This document shows positions 41,798 through 50,533 of a stretch of DNA of 64,000 bases, piece by piece. Positions within the stretch are counted from its first letter, which is position 1. Each line of letters opens with the position of its first letter. Both the position numbers and the translations under genes were made by a program. This DNA is from Streptomyces vietnamensis (GTDB lineage Bacteria > Actinomycetota > Actinomycetes > Streptomycetales > Streptomycetaceae): NCBI RefSeq assembly GCF_000830005.1, contig NZ_CP010407.1:3639001-3703000 (forward strand), read 5' to 3'. The notes below the pieces were generated by a model that was given only the letters and a program-made list of their open reading frames with translations, was not told the origin of the DNA and did not search any database.

Positions 41798-42450
41798 CCG
41801 ACTTCCACCACGCCCTCCACTCCCTCCGGGTCTGGGACACCGAACTCCCGTCCTTCGACCCGGCGAGCGCCCCGCCCGAGCCGCTCCCCCTCTTCCACGA
41901 CTGGTTCACGGCGGCGGTCGCGGCCGGCCAGACCGAGCCGCACACCCTCTCCCTGGCCACCGTGGACGAGGACGGCCGCCCCGACGTCCGTACGGTGATG
42001 CTGCACGACGCCGACGCCCGCGGCTGGCACTTCGCCTCGCACGCCGGCAGCGCCAAGGGCCGACAGCTCGCCGCCCGCCCCGAGGCCGCGCTCGGCTTCT
42101 ACTGGCCGGTCCAGGGCCGCCAGGTCCGCATCCGGGGCCACGTCACCACCGGCACCCCCGAGGAGGCGTACGAGGACCTCCACGCCCGCACCACCGGCGC
42201 CCTCGCCGCGGCGCTCGTGGGCCGGCAGAGCGAGGTCCTCGACTCCCCCGGGACCCTCGCCGAGGCGAGCGAGGCGGCCTGGCACCGGGCCGAGGCGGAA
42301 CCGGACGCCCCCGCCCCCAGCTGGACCCTGTACGTGGTCGAACCGGCCGAGGTCGAGTTCTTCCAGGGCGACGCCCGCCGCCGCCACGTCCGCCTCCGCT
42401 ACCGCCGCACGGCGGACGGGACCTGGACCCGCGAACTCCTCTGGCCCTGA
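41794..42450 (+). CDS. Pyridoxine/pyridoxamine 5'-phosphate oxidase-like protein
   Basis: 218 residues: the PNPOx split barrel is clear in LSLATVDEDGRPDVRTVMLHDADARGWHFAS, then AALGFYWPVQGRQVRIRGHV, and the C-terminal dimerisation end WTLYVVEPAEVEFFQGD. It likely binds FMN and acts on pyridoxal-type or other substrates; whether it is the true PdxH is not decided. It overlaps the monooxygenase gene by four bases (ATGA), which suggests that the two work in one pathway. A weak hairpin (CGGACC/GGTCCG) follows at 42461-42491. Confidence 0.85.
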   Translation: MTDFHHALHSLRVWDTELPSFDPASAPPEPLPLFHDWFTAAVAAGQTEPHTLSLATVDEDGRPDVRTVMLHDADARGWHFASHAGSAKGRQLAARPEAALGFYWPVQGRQVRIRGHVTTGTPEEAYEDLHARTTGALAAALVGRQSEVLDSPGTLAEASEAAWHRAEAEPDAPAPSWTLYVVEPAEVEFFQGDARRRHVRLRYRRTADGTWTRELLWP

Positions 42451-42556
42451 CCGCTTTTCACGGACCGTCTCTCACGCGCCGAACGGGTCCGAAAACCGAC
42501 GCAACCCCAAGGCCACCACATGATCGTATGGGCGTCCCGCATCCGAAAGGAAGTCC

Positions 42557-43849
42557 ATGCGCATCCGGCACGAACTCCGCTCCGTCTCCCTCGCGGCGGC
42601 GCTCCTGACCACCACCCTCGCGTTCTCCTCCGTGCCCGCCGGCGCCGAAACGGCGGGCACGGAGGGCGCGGCGGCGGTCACCACCCAGGCCGTCTTCAAC
42701 AACCCGATCGGCACCGCGACCGAGCAGCGGGCCATCGTCGACAAGCAGATCGAGCTGATCAACGGCGCCCCGGCCGGCTCCCGGATCCGGCTGTCGTACT
42801 ACTACCTGAACGACTCCACGCTCACGAACGCCCTGACCGCGGCCTACGACCGGGGCGTCGCCGTCCAGGCGATCTTCGACGTCAAGGCCACCGGCTACGC
42901 GCCGTACGACACGCTCACCGCCAAGCTCGGCACCGACACCTCCAAGCCCTCCTGGGTCACCCACTGCGGTACCGCCCGCGGCTGCATCGGCACCCTCTCC
43001 AAGGGCGGCGTCGACGCCATCAACCACAACAAGTTCATCCTCTTCACCGAGACGAACGGCACGCCCCGCGTCGTCATGCAGTCCTCGGCGAACCTGCACA
43101 CCGGCCGCGACGGCTACCTCGGCTGGAACAACGCCCTCGTCCTGACCGGCAACGACGGCATCTACAACGCCTACAACGGCTACTTCGACGACCTCGCCGC
43201 CAAGGTCCCGAACAACAACTACTACGACACCGGCCGGGCGCCCGTCGCCTCCGGCAACGCGAAGATCCACTTCTATCCGCGCGCCGCGACCGGCGACTCG
43301 GTCTTCTACAACGACCCGAGCGAGGACACGGTCGCCACCGTCCTCGACCACGTGCAGTGCTTCGGCAACTCGGTCGTCGGCACCACCGACAACCACCGCA
43401 CCCGCATCCGCGTCGCCATGACGATCTTCTCCCGCCCCTACCTCGCGGACAAGCTCGTCCAGCTCGACGCCCAGGGCTGCTACGTCGAGGTCGCCCTCAC
43501 CTACGACGGCACCAACGGTCTGGGCAAGACCTCCCTGGAGAAGCTCCTCGCGAAGACGACGAACGCCTACAACGGCGTCATCACCAAGTACTACTGCGGC
43601 AAGGACTCCACCTGGATCCACGACAAGTACCTGCTGGTCGAGGGCAACTACTACGACGTCCCCGACCGCAAGATCGTGTGGACCGGCAGCCACAACTGGT
43701 CCACCAACTCGCTGCGCCAGAGCGACGAGACGATGCTCCAGTTCGAGGACGCCGCGGTCCACGACGCGTACGTCGCCAACTACAACCGGCTGCGCGCCGC
43801 GACCACGCACCAGCCGGCCAACGGCGACGCCGTCGACGCCACCTGCTGA
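42557..43849 (+). CDS. Secreted phospholipase D-like protein
   Basis: 430 residues. A signal peptide (SLAAALLTTTLAFSSVPAGA) is followed by a two-repeat PLD domain. The HKD motifs read H-N-K-F-I-L-F-T and H-D-K-Y-L-L-V-E, each followed by the usual S-x-N/S-H-N-W-S type strand (SSANLHTG and GSHNWSTN). Histidines and lysines are kept but the Asp of HxKx4D is changed to Thr and Glu, so catalysis may be altered. Six cysteines suggest disulfides. The protein probably acts on extracellular lipids or nucleic acids. Leader AAAGGAAG upstream. Confidence 0.88.
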   Translation: MRIRHELRSVSLAAALLTTTLAFSSVPAGAETAGTEGAAAVTTQAVFNNPIGTATEQRAIVDKQIELINGAPAGSRIRLSYYYLNDSTLTNALTAAYDRGVAVQAIFDVKATGYAPYDTLTAKLGTDTSKPSWVTHCGTARGCIGTLSKGGVDAINHNKFILFTETNGTPRVVMQSSANLHTGRDGYLGWNNALVLTGNDGIYNAYNGYFDDLAAKVPNNNYYDTGRAPVASGNAKIHFYPRAATGDSVFYNDPSEDTVATVLDHVQCFGNSVVGTTDNHRTRIRVAMTIFSRPYLADKLVQLDAQGCYVEVALTYDGTNGLGKTSLEKLLAKTTNAYNGVITKYYCGKDSTWIHDKYLLVEGNYYDVPDRKIVWTGSHNWSTNSLRQSDETMLQFEDAAVHDAYVANYNRLRAATTHQPANGDAVDATC

Positions 43850-43860
43850 CCCCCGCCCGC

Positions 43861-43890
43861 AGGGGGCGCGCCGCTACGGGCGCGCCCCCT
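43861..43890. terminator. Intrinsic terminator at the PLD / acyl-CoA ligase junction
   Basis: AGGGGGCGCGCC (43861-43872) and GGCGCGCCCCCT (43879-43890), loop GCTACG. It overlaps the last five codons of the minus-strand acyl-CoA ligase gene, so it stops transcripts from both sides. Confidence 0.85.
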
Positions 43891-45760
43891 CGGAGCCGTA
43901 CATCTCCTCGATGTCCCGGGCGAAGTCCCGCAGCACCGCCCGCCGTTTGAGCTTCAGGGACGGGGTCAGATGGCCGGAGGTCTCCGAGAACTCGGTGGTC
44001 AGGACCCGGAAGGCCCGGATCGACTCGGCCCGCGAGACCAGCCGGTTGGCATCGTCCACCCCCCGTTGGAGCGCGGCGAGCAGCTCCGGGTCCCGGGCCA
44101 GCTCCCAGAGCGCCAGATGGTCCTTGCGCCGCATCCGCCGCCAGTGCGTCAGGCCCTCGTGGTCCAGGGTGATCAGGGCCGTGACGTACGGGCGGTCGTC
44201 GCCGACCACCATGCACTGGGAGACCAGCGGGTGGGCGCGCAGCCAGTCCTCCAGCGGGGCGGGAGCGACGTTCTTGCCGGCCGACGTGATGAGGATGTCC
44301 TTCTTCCGGCCGGTGATCCGCAGATAGCCGTCCTCGTCGAGCGAGCCCAGGTCGCCGGTGGGGAACCAGCCCTCGTCGGTGTACGGCAGGGCCGTCCCGC
44401 GCTGCGCGTCCCAGTAGCCGGCGAAGACGTGGCCGCCCCTGAGCCAGACCTCGCCGTCGTCGGCGATGCGGACGGCGGTGCCGGGCAGCGGCCAGCCGAC
44501 GGTCCCGGTGCGCGGCCGGCGCGGCGGGGTGACCGTGGAGGCGGCGGTGGTCTCCGTCAGGCCGTACCCCTCGAAGACCTCGACGCCGGCGCCCGCGAAG
44601 AACTCGGCGAGCCGGGCGCCGAGCGGGGAGCCGCCGCAGATCACGTACGTGACGCGGCCGCCGAGCGCGTCGCGGATCCGCCGGTAGACGAGCGTGTCGT
44701 ACAGGGCCCGTGCGGCGCGCAGGGAGAGCGGGGGCGTGGCCGTCCGCCCGTACCGGCGGGCGACCTCCGCGGCCCGGTCGAAGACGGCGGCCTTCCCGCC
44801 GCGTTCTGCGGTGGCGCGGGCCCTGTTGAAGACCTTCTCCAGGACGTACGGGATGGCGAGGAGGAACGTGGGCCGGAAGGAGGCCAGGTCGGTGAGGAGT
44901 TCCTCGCCCTCGACGGAGGGCGCGTGCCCGACGCGGACGCGGGCGCGGACGCAGCCGACGGCGACCATCCGCCCGAAGACGTGGGAGAGCGGCAGGAAGA
45001 GGAGGGTGGCGGCGGGCTCCTTGCTCTCCGAGACGAAGACGGGGTGGAGGAGCCGGACGGCGTTGTCGACCTCGGCGAAGAAGTTGGCGTGGGTGAGGGC
45101 GCAGCCCTTGGGGCGGCCGGTGGTGCCGGAGGTGTAGATGAGGGTGGCGAGGGTCGCCGGGGTGAGCAGTCCCCGGCGGGCGGTGACGGCCTCGTCGGCG
45201 ACCCGCGCGCCGGCCCTGCGGAGCTGGTCGACGGCGCCGGCGTCGAGGACCCAGAGGTGGGCGAGGCCGGGCAGCTGCCGCCGCTCGGCGGAGACCATGC
45301 GGGCCTGCTCGACGTCCTCGACGACACAGGCCGCGGCGCCGGAGTCCTGGAGGATCCAGCGGGTCTGGAAGGCGGAGGAGGTGGGGTAGACGGGGACGGT
45401 GACGAGCCCGGCGGCCCAGGCGGCGAAGTCGATCAGGGTCCACTCGTAGGTGGTGCGGGCCATGAGGGCGAGCCGGTCGCCGGGGCGCAGGCCGTGGGCG
45501 ATGAGCCCCTTGGCGACGGAGTGCACCTCGGCGGCGAAGCGCGCGGCCGTGACATCGACCCACTCCCCCTCCGCGTCCTTCCTCGAAAAGAGCACGGCCT
45601 CGGGATCCTGCCGGGCGTTGTCGTACGGCAGGTCGGCGAGCGAGCCGCGGGCCACCCGGGGAACGAGCGCGGGCACGGACACCTCCCGCACCCGCCCGTC
45701 GACGAGCACTTTCTGCGGCTCGACCGGCTCGGTCCCGGATGCGGCGGTGACGACGGACAC
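43874..45760 (-). CDS. Long-chain fatty acid-CoA ligase (AMP-dependent)
   Basis: 628 residues of the FadD15-like group. TLIYTSGTTGRPKGCALTH (AMP motif), FEGYGLTETTA, GWFPTGDLG and the closing LTPSLKLKRRAV lysine region are all visible. It activates long-chain fatty acids to acyl-CoA. It follows the TetR gene (45869-46507) on the same strand after a 108-base gap with an inverted repeat, so it is probably regulated by that TetR. No TCTGACG palindrome, so it is outside the other regulon. Confidence 0.92.
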   Translation of the reverse strand: MSVVTAASGTEPVEPQKVLVDGRVREVSVPALVPRVARGSLADLPYDNARQDPEAVLFSRKDAEGEWVDVTAARFAAEVHSVAKGLIAHGLRPGDRLALMARTTYEWTLIDFAAWAAGLVTVPVYPTSSAFQTRWILQDSGAAACVVEDVEQARMVSAERRQLPGLAHLWVLDAGAVDQLRRAGARVADEAVTARRGLLTPATLATLIYTSGTTGRPKGCALTHANFFAEVDNAVRLLHPVFVSESKEPAATLLFLPLSHVFGRMVAVGCVRARVRVGHAPSVEGEELLTDLASFRPTFLLAIPYVLEKVFNRARATAERGGKAAVFDRAAEVARRYGRTATPPLSLRAARALYDTLVYRRIRDALGGRVTYVICGGSPLGARLAEFFAGAGVEVFEGYGLTETTAASTVTPPRRPRTGTVGWPLPGTAVRIADDGEVWLRGGHVFAGYWDAQRGTALPYTDEGWFPTGDLGSLDEDGYLRITGRKKDILITSAGKNVAPAPLEDWLRAHPLVSQCMVVGDDRPYVTALITLDHEGLTHWRRMRRKDHLALWELARDPELLAALQRGVDDANRLVSRAESIRAFRVLTTEFSETSGHLTPSLKLKRRAVLRDFARDIEEMYGSEGARP

Positions 45761-45851
45761 GGGCGGCTCCTCGGTCTGCGCGATGAACTGAGGTCGTGCG
45801 TCGGTACGTTGAGCCCTGAAGCGCCTGAACTGCCTTGACTAGCGGGTAACC

Positions 45852-45865
45852 TTACTGCGCGGTAA
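45852..45865. promoter_or_regulatory. Candidate TetR operator upstream of the fatty acid-CoA ligase
   Basis: TTACTGCGCGGTAA, an inverted repeat with 6 of 7 pairs, plus a nearby GGTAAC at 45845-45850. It lies between the TetR stop and the ligase start. Confidence 0.5.
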
Positions 45866-45868
45866 AGC

Positions 45869-46507
45869 TCAACGGGGAGACCAGCGCTCGCTTTTCATGA
45901 GGTTTCCGAGCCCGGCCCAGGCGAAGTTCATCAGCGTCGCGGCGGCTTCCCTGGCCGTCACCCCCGGGGTCTCGTCGGCCCAGTCGGCCAAGGACTCGGC
46001 GGAACCGACCAGGGCCTGCGCGAGCGCGTCCACGTCCCGCGGAGTGATGCCGCCGCCCGCCTCCCCGGCGGCCTCCCCGATCAACCCGGCCACGAAGCCC
46101 ACGATCTCGTCCCGCATCCGCGCGGCCTCCCCGGCGAACGGCTCCCCGTGCGTCCGCGCCTGCCGGCTCAGCACCACCCACGAGTCCGGGTGCTCGGCGG
46201 CGTACGTGAAGAAGGCGAGCAGCCCCGCCCAGAGCCGCTCGTCGGGCGGCACCTCGGACCCCCCGACCCCGGCGGCCACGGCCCCGAGCAGGGCCCCCGC
46301 CTCCCGCCGTATGCAGGCGGTGAACAGCTCCTCCTTGGAGCCCAGATACAGATAGACCAGCGGCTTGGAGACCCCGGCGAGCTCGGCGATCTCGTCCATG
46401 GACGCCGTCTGGTACCCGTGCCGCGCGAAGCACCGCACGGCCGCGTCCAGCATCTGCCCCTCCCGCACGGCCCGCGGCAACCGCCGCGCCTTCGCCCCAC
46501 CGGCCAT
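45869..46507 (-). CDS. TetR family regulator of the fatty acid-CoA ligase
   Basis: 212 residues from the ATG at 46507; a TTG at 46528 would add seven residues. TetR_N HTH: MDEIAELAGVSKPLVYLYLGSKEELFTACIRRE. The ligand core (LLAFFTYAAEHPDSWVVLSRQARTHGEP) is typical of acyl-CoA-responsive FadR/PaaR-like TetR proteins in actinobacteria. First gene of a likely operon with the long-chain acyl-CoA ligase, with the inverted repeat between them as its operator. Ligand probably an acyl-CoA; inferred from context. Confidence 0.87.
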   Translation of the reverse strand: MAGGAKARRLPRAVREGQMLDAAVRCFARHGYQTASMDEIAELAGVSKPLVYLYLGSKEELFTACIRREAGALLGAVAAGVGGSEVPPDERLWAGLLAFFTYAAEHPDSWVVLSRQARTHGEPFAGEAARMRDEIVGFVAGLIGEAAGEAGGGITPRDVDALAQALVGSAESLADWADETPGVTAREAAATLMNFAWAGLGNLMKSERWSPR

Positions 46508-46607
46508 GGCGCCCACCCCTGCTTCCAAGATCCACTGGATGCCCCGCGAAAGCGTACGCGCCCCCTGCCCGGAGGGGGGCAGGGGGCGCGCAGGCTCGGT
46601 GCGGGGG

Positions 46608-47954
46608 TCAGGCGGCGGCCGTGACCGCGACCTTCTTGTCGGTCTCGCCGATCTCGGCCAGGTCGTCGACCGGGGAGGACGAGGCGTTCTCGTACGCGGT
46701 GAGGTCGAGGATCTTCTCGCGAGCGGAGACGATCACCGGGATCAGGGCCTGGCCGGCAACGTTCGTGGCCGTGCGCATCATGTCCAGGATCGGGTCGATC
46801 GCCATGAGGAGGCCGACGCCCTCCAGGGGGAGGCCCAGGGTGGAGAGGGTCAGGGTGAGCATGACCGTCGCGCCGGTGAGGCCGGCGGTGGCCGCCGAGC
46901 CGATGACCGAGACGAAGGCGATCAGGACGTAGTCGCCGACGCCGAGCTGCACGTCGAAGATCTGCGCGATGAAGATCGCGGCGAGCGCCGGGTAGATCGC
47001 GGCGCAGCCGTCCATCTTGGTGGTGGCGCCGAACGGGACGGCGAAGGAGGCGTACTCCTTCGGGACGCCGAGGCGCTCGGTGACCTTCTGGGTGACCGGC
47101 ATGGTGCCGACCGAGGAGCGGGAGACGAAGGCCAGCTGGATGGCCGGCCAGGCGCCCTTGTAGAACTGGAGCGGGTTGACCTTGGCGACCGTGGCGAGCA
47201 GCAGCGGGTAGACGCCGAAGAGGACCAGGGCGCAGCCGACGTAGATGTCGGCGGTGAAGGTCGCGTACTTGCCGATCAGGTCCCAGCCGTAGTCGGCGAT
47301 GGCGAAGCCGATGAGGCCGACGGTGCCGAGCGGGGCGAGGCGGATGACCCACCACAGGGCCTTCTGGAGGAGCTCGAGGGCCGACTCGGAGAGGGTGAGG
47401 ATCGGCTTGGCGCGGTCGCCGAGCTGGAGGGCGGCGATGCCGGCGACGGCGGCCATGAAGACGATCTGGAGGACGTTCAGCTCGGTGAAGGGCGTGATGA
47501 CGTCCGTCGGGATGATGCCGGTGAGGAAGTCGATCCAGGTGCCCTCGTGCTTCGGCAGCTTGCCGTCCTGCGGGGTGAGGCCGGTGCCGGCGCCCGGGTT
47601 GGTGATCAGGCCGATCGCGAGGCCGATGCCGACCGCGATCAGCGAGGTGATCATGAACCAGAGCAGGGTGCGGGTGGCGAGCCGGGCGGCGTTGTTCACC
47701 TTCCGCAGGTTGGTGATCGAGACCAGGATCGCGAAGAAGACGAGCGGCGCGACGGCCAGCTTGAGCAGCTGGACGAAGATGTCGCCGATCTGGCCGAGGG
47801 TGTCCTTCAGCCAGGAGACGTCCTGGCTGCGGGCGATCCAGCCGAGCAGGGCTCCGAGGGCCAGACCGGCGATGATCTGGGCCCAGAAGGGGACCTTGGG
47901 TATTCGGGACGAGGGCTTGGACTCGTTCTCGGTCGCGGTGGCGGACGCGGACAC
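46608..47954 (-). CDS. DAACS family sodium:dicarboxylate/amino-acid symporter (cystine transporter candidate)
   Basis: 448 residues from a GTG with GGAG seven bases upstream; a GTG-free extension to 48059 is an artefact over the leader peptide. About eight helices plus two re-entrant loops. SRSSVGTMPVTQKV (HP1 serine-rich tip) and MAIDPILDMMRTATNVAGQ (helix 7/8 signature) are diagnostic. The family includes glutamate, C4-dicarboxylate and, in the TcyP branch, L-cystine transporters. A cysteine-rich leader peptide lies upstream, which points to cystine or sulfur control; the substrate is inferred. Confidence 0.88.
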   Translation of the reverse strand: MSASATATENESKPSSRIPKVPFWAQIIAGLALGALLGWIARSQDVSWLKDTLGQIGDIFVQLLKLAVAPLVFFAILVSITNLRKVNNAARLATRTLLWFMITSLIAVGIGLAIGLITNPGAGTGLTPQDGKLPKHEGTWIDFLTGIIPTDVITPFTELNVLQIVFMAAVAGIAALQLGDRAKPILTLSESALELLQKALWWVIRLAPLGTVGLIGFAIADYGWDLIGKYATFTADIYVGCALVLFGVYPLLLATVAKVNPLQFYKGAWPAIQLAFVSRSSVGTMPVTQKVTERLGVPKEYASFAVPFGATTKMDGCAAIYPALAAIFIAQIFDVQLGVGDYVLIAFVSVIGSAATAGLTGATVMLTLTLSTLGLPLEGVGLLMAIDPILDMMRTATNVAGQALIPVIVSAREKILDLTAYENASSSPVDDLAEIGETDKKVAVTAAA

Positions 47955-48043
47955 GGGCACACTCCACAGGTGCGTATCGGGGGAATACGGGGACGGGGGT
48001 GCGGCACACACGCGCTGGGCGCGGGCCGCTGCATGATGCCGGA

Positions 48044-48151
48044 TCAGAAGGCGCGGCAACAGACCGCGGACATACAGCGGCAGAGATCGACGTGCAGGCG
48101 CGCCACGAGCGGGCTGCTCGCGGCATCGGAGGGGCGCACTGCTGTCTTCAT
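48044..48151 (-). CDS. Cysteine-rich leader peptide (attenuator)
   Basis: 35 codons, too short to be found by length-filtered ORF calling: it begins MKTAVRPSDAASSPLVA, then RLHVDLCRCMSAVCCRAF and stop. The R-L-H-V-D-L-C-R-C-x-S-A-V-C-C-R core matches the actinobacterial 'putative leader peptide' family found before sulfur-assimilation and transport genes. Four Cys codons occur in nine positions. It starts about 90 bases before the symporter coding region. Ribosome stalling when Cys-tRNA is low would alter folding of the leader and so expression; a small hairpin (CGCGC/GCGCG) lies between. Confidence 0.72.
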   Translation of the reverse strand: MKTAVRPSDAASSPLVARLHVDLCRCMSAVCCRAF

Positions 48152-48173
48152 GTCGAACACGTTAACACTTGAA

Positions 48174-48190
48174 CTTTGAGGACCTCAAAG
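48174..48190. promoter_or_regulatory. 17-base palindrome upstream of the leader peptide
   Basis: CTTTGAGGACCTCAAAG: perfect 8-base arms around one base, 23-39 bases upstream of the leader peptide start. Suitable position for a repressor of the symporter unit. Confidence 0.6.
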
Positions 48191-48236
48191 CCATTCTTTG
48201 GGGTCCGGAAAGCCCCGTATGCCTACGAAACGCAGA

Positions 48237-48282
48237 ACACCCCAGGCCGGAGCCTTGGAAGGCCCTGCCCGGGGTGGGGTGT
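48237..48282 (-). terminator. Hairpin after the DUF4229 gene
   Basis: ACACCCC (48237-48243) pairs with GGGGTGT (48276-48282) with an inner GGCC/GGCC pairing. Downstream of the minus-strand gene ending at 48324. Moderately stable. Confidence 0.5.
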
Positions 48283-48323
48283 CTGTGAGGAAGCTTACGC
48301 AGCCCTTATGTGGGGGTACGGCG

Positions 48324-48590
48324 CTACAGCGCGTCCTCCTGGGAGCGGTTCGCGTCCAGCCGGCCCTTGGCGCGCTCGACCTTCGCCACGACCTCGGCGC
48401 TCGCCTCGTCCCGCACCTTGCGCAGGAGGACGAAGCTCAGCGGGGCGGAGACGACGATGGAGAGGACGAGGACCCAGAGCAGGTTCGAGTCGCCCAGACC
48501 GCGCGGCAGCGCGCCGACGTAGACGAGACCCCACAGGGCGAGGAAGCACCCGGCGAAGATCCCGAGCCGCATCAGCGTGTAGCGGAGCAT
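48324..48590 (-). CDS. DUF4229 membrane protein
   Basis: 88 residues with two transmembrane helices (LGIFAGCFLALWGLVYVG and LLWVLVLSIVVSAPLSFVLL) and a charged coiled C-terminus (DEASAEVVAKVERAKGRLDA). This is the DUF4229 family of small actinobacterial membrane proteins, of unknown role. The ATG at 48590 was chosen because the homology begins with MLRYTLMRLG. It shares a divergent promoter region with the acetyltransferase at 48726. Confidence 0.85.
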   Translation of the reverse strand: MLRYTLMRLGIFAGCFLALWGLVYVGALPRGLGDSNLLWVLVLSIVVSAPLSFVLLRKVRDEASAEVVAKVERAKGRLDANRSQEDAL

Positions 48591-48725
48591 GTCAGTCCAC
48601 TCTTCCGTTCCGAAAGATCCCAAAGTTCCCATGAGGGACGAGCGTCCTCCAGTGAAGCACGCGACGGGGGCCGACCCGGGACCGGCCCTCTTGAGCACGG
48701 TAGAGGTAATAGATAACCTAACCCC

Positions 48726-49259
48726 ATGACCCTTACCTTCGAGGTGGACCCGGCGATCGACCCGGCCCTGCGCGACGGCGTGCTCTCCCTCTGGGCCGAC
48801 GTCTCCAACGCGGGCGGCTCCGTCGGCTTCGTACCCCCCGTGACCCCCGACGCGATACGCCCCGCCCTGCTCAAGCACCTCGTCGGGATGGCCGAGGGCG
48901 GTACGCGCCTCCTCGTCGGCCGCGACGAGGACGGCCGGGTCGCGGCCACAGCGTTCTTCACCTTCAACACCCACCGGCTGATGACCCACTGGGTGTGGCT
49001 CTACACCGTGATGGTCCACCCCCGGCACCAGGGCAAGGGGTACGGCCGCGACCTCATGGCGGCGGTCGAGCACACCGCCCGCACCGCCGAGGGCTTCGAG
49101 GCGATCGAGGCGATCCGGCTGACCTGCCGCGGCGGCATGGGCCTGGAAGGCTTCTACGCCAAGTCCGGCTACAAGGAGGTCGGCCGCGTCCCCGACGCGA
49201 TCCGGGTCGCCCCCGGCGACGACCGCGACGACGTCATCATGCTGCTGCCGCTGACGTGA
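48726..49259 (+). CDS. GNAT family N-acetyltransferase
   Basis: 177 residues. GNAT signature: WVWLYTVMVHPRHQGKGYGRDLMAAVEHTAR (motif A with Q-G-K-G-Y-G) and GLEGFYAKSGYKEVGRVPDAIRV at the end. The upstream 30 bases contain TAGAGGTAATAGATAACC, resembling a -10 region so close to the ATG that a very short or absent leader is possible. Substrate unknown. It ends close to a strong terminator shared with mqnE. Confidence 0.86.
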   Translation: MTLTFEVDPAIDPALRDGVLSLWADVSNAGGSVGFVPPVTPDAIRPALLKHLVGMAEGGTRLLVGRDEDGRVAATAFFTFNTHRLMTHWVWLYTVMVHPRHQGKGYGRDLMAAVEHTARTAEGFEAIEAIRLTCRGGMGLEGFYAKSGYKEVGRVPDAIRVAPGDDRDDVIMLLPLT

Positions 49260-49267
49260 GACGCGGA

Positions 49268-49297
49268 AAGGGCCGGTGGGTGATCCCACCGGCCCTT
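49268..49297. terminator. Strong bidirectional terminator
   Basis: AAGGGCCGGTGGG (49268-49280), loop TGAT, CCCACCGGCCCTT (49285-49297). A 13-base-pair stem between convergent acetyltransferase and mqnE. Confidence 0.9.
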
Positions 49298-49317
49298 CCC
49301 TCACAAAGTCACCTACG

Positions 49318-50481
49318 TCAGAACCGCATCGCCTGCGGCGACTCGCGCCGCTCCGCGTCCGGCCCCGGGTACTCGCGGATGATCTCGTACCGCGTGTTCC
49401 GCTCGACCGGCCGGAAGCCCGCGTCGCGGATCAGTTCGAGCAGGTCCTCGCGGCCCAGCTTGTTCGGCGTGCCGTAGTTGTCGGCGTCGTGCGTGATCTT
49501 GTACTCGACGACCGAGCCGTCCATGTCGTCGGCGCCGTGCTGGAGCGCCAGCTGCGCCGTCTGGACGCCGTGCATGACCCAGAAGACCTTGACGTGCGGC
49601 ACGTTGTCGAAGAGCAGCCGGGAGACCGCGAAGGTCTTCAGGGCCTCGGCGCCGGTCGCCATCGTGGTGCGCGCCTGGAGCTTGTTGCGGATCTTGCCGT
49701 CCTGCATGTCCACGAAGTCGTGCTGGTAGCGCAGCGGGATGAAGACCTGGAAGCCGCCGGTCTCGTCCTGGAGCTCACGGAGCCGCAGCACGTGGTCCAC
49801 GCGGTGGCGCGGCTCCTCGATGTGCCCGTAGAGCATCGTGGAGGGGGTCTTCAGACCCTTCTCGTGCGCGAGGCGGTGGATCCGGGACCAGTCCTCCCAG
49901 TGGGTCTTGTGGTCCACGATGTGCTGGCGGACCTCCCAGTCGAAGATCTCGGCGCCGCCGCCGGTCAGCGACTCGAGGCCGGCCTCGATGAGCTCGTCGA
50001 GGATCTCGGAGGCGGAGAGGCCGGAGATCGTCTCGAAGTGGTGGATCTCCGTCGCCGTGAACGCCTTGAGGGAGACGTTCGGCAGGGCCTTCTTGAGCTC
50101 GGAGAGGGAGCGCGGGTAGTAGCGCCAGGGCAGGTTGGGGTGGAGCCCGTTGACGATGTGGAGCTCGGTGAGGTTCTCGTTCTCCATCGCCTTCGCGAGG
50201 CGCACGGCCTCCTCGATGCGCATGGTGTACGCGTCCTTCTCGCCCGGCTTGCGCTGGAAGGAGCAGTAGGCGCAGGAGGCGGTGCAGACGTTGGTCATGT
50301 TCAGATGCCGGTTGACATTGAAGTGGACCACGTCGCCGTTCTTGCGGGTCCGGACCTCGTGGGCCAGACCGCCGAGCCAGGCGAGGTCGTCGGACTCGTA
50401 CAGGGCGATGCCGTCCTCACGGCTCAGCCGCTCACCGTCCCGGACCTTCTGCTCAAGTTCGCGCTTGAGTCCCGCGTCCAT
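49318..50481 (-). CDS. mqnE: Aminofutalosine synthase MqnE (menaquinone, futalosine pathway)
   Basis: 387-residue radical SAM enzyme. Cluster motif C-x3-C-x2-C in NVCTASCAYCSF (about residues 66-73), TLHIVNGLHPNLPWRYYP-like segment, and LTGGGAEIFDWEVRQHIVDHKTHW. MqnE joins 3-[(1-carboxyvinyl)oxy]benzoate to SAM to give aminofutalosine. It lies downstream of an Lrp-type regulator (52-base gap) and near mqnP, ubiX and ubiD-type genes, the usual Streptomyces order. Confidence 0.94.
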   Translation of the reverse strand: MDAGLKRELEQKVRDGERLSREDGIALYESDDLAWLGGLAHEVRTRKNGDVVHFNVNRHLNMTNVCTASCAYCSFQRKPGEKDAYTMRIEEAVRLAKAMENENLTELHIVNGLHPNLPWRYYPRSLSELKKALPNVSLKAFTATEIHHFETISGLSASEILDELIEAGLESLTGGGAEIFDWEVRQHIVDHKTHWEDWSRIHRLAHEKGLKTPSTMLYGHIEEPRHRVDHVLRLRELQDETGGFQVFIPLRYQHDFVDMQDGKIRNKLQARTTMATGAEALKTFAVSRLLFDNVPHVKVFWVMHGVQTAQLALQHGADDMDGSVVEYKITHDADNYGTPNKLGREDLLELIRDAGFRPVERNTRYEIIREYPGPDAERRESPQAMRF

Positions 50482-50533
50482 GTACGGCCGCCTCCCTTTA
50501 TTTCTCCGAAATCAAGCTCTGCCCACCGTACTC

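Noticed and set aside
48601..48725. Possible regulon site near the divergent DUF4229/acetyltransferase promoters
   Set aside because: No 14-base palindrome of the TCTGACG type is present.
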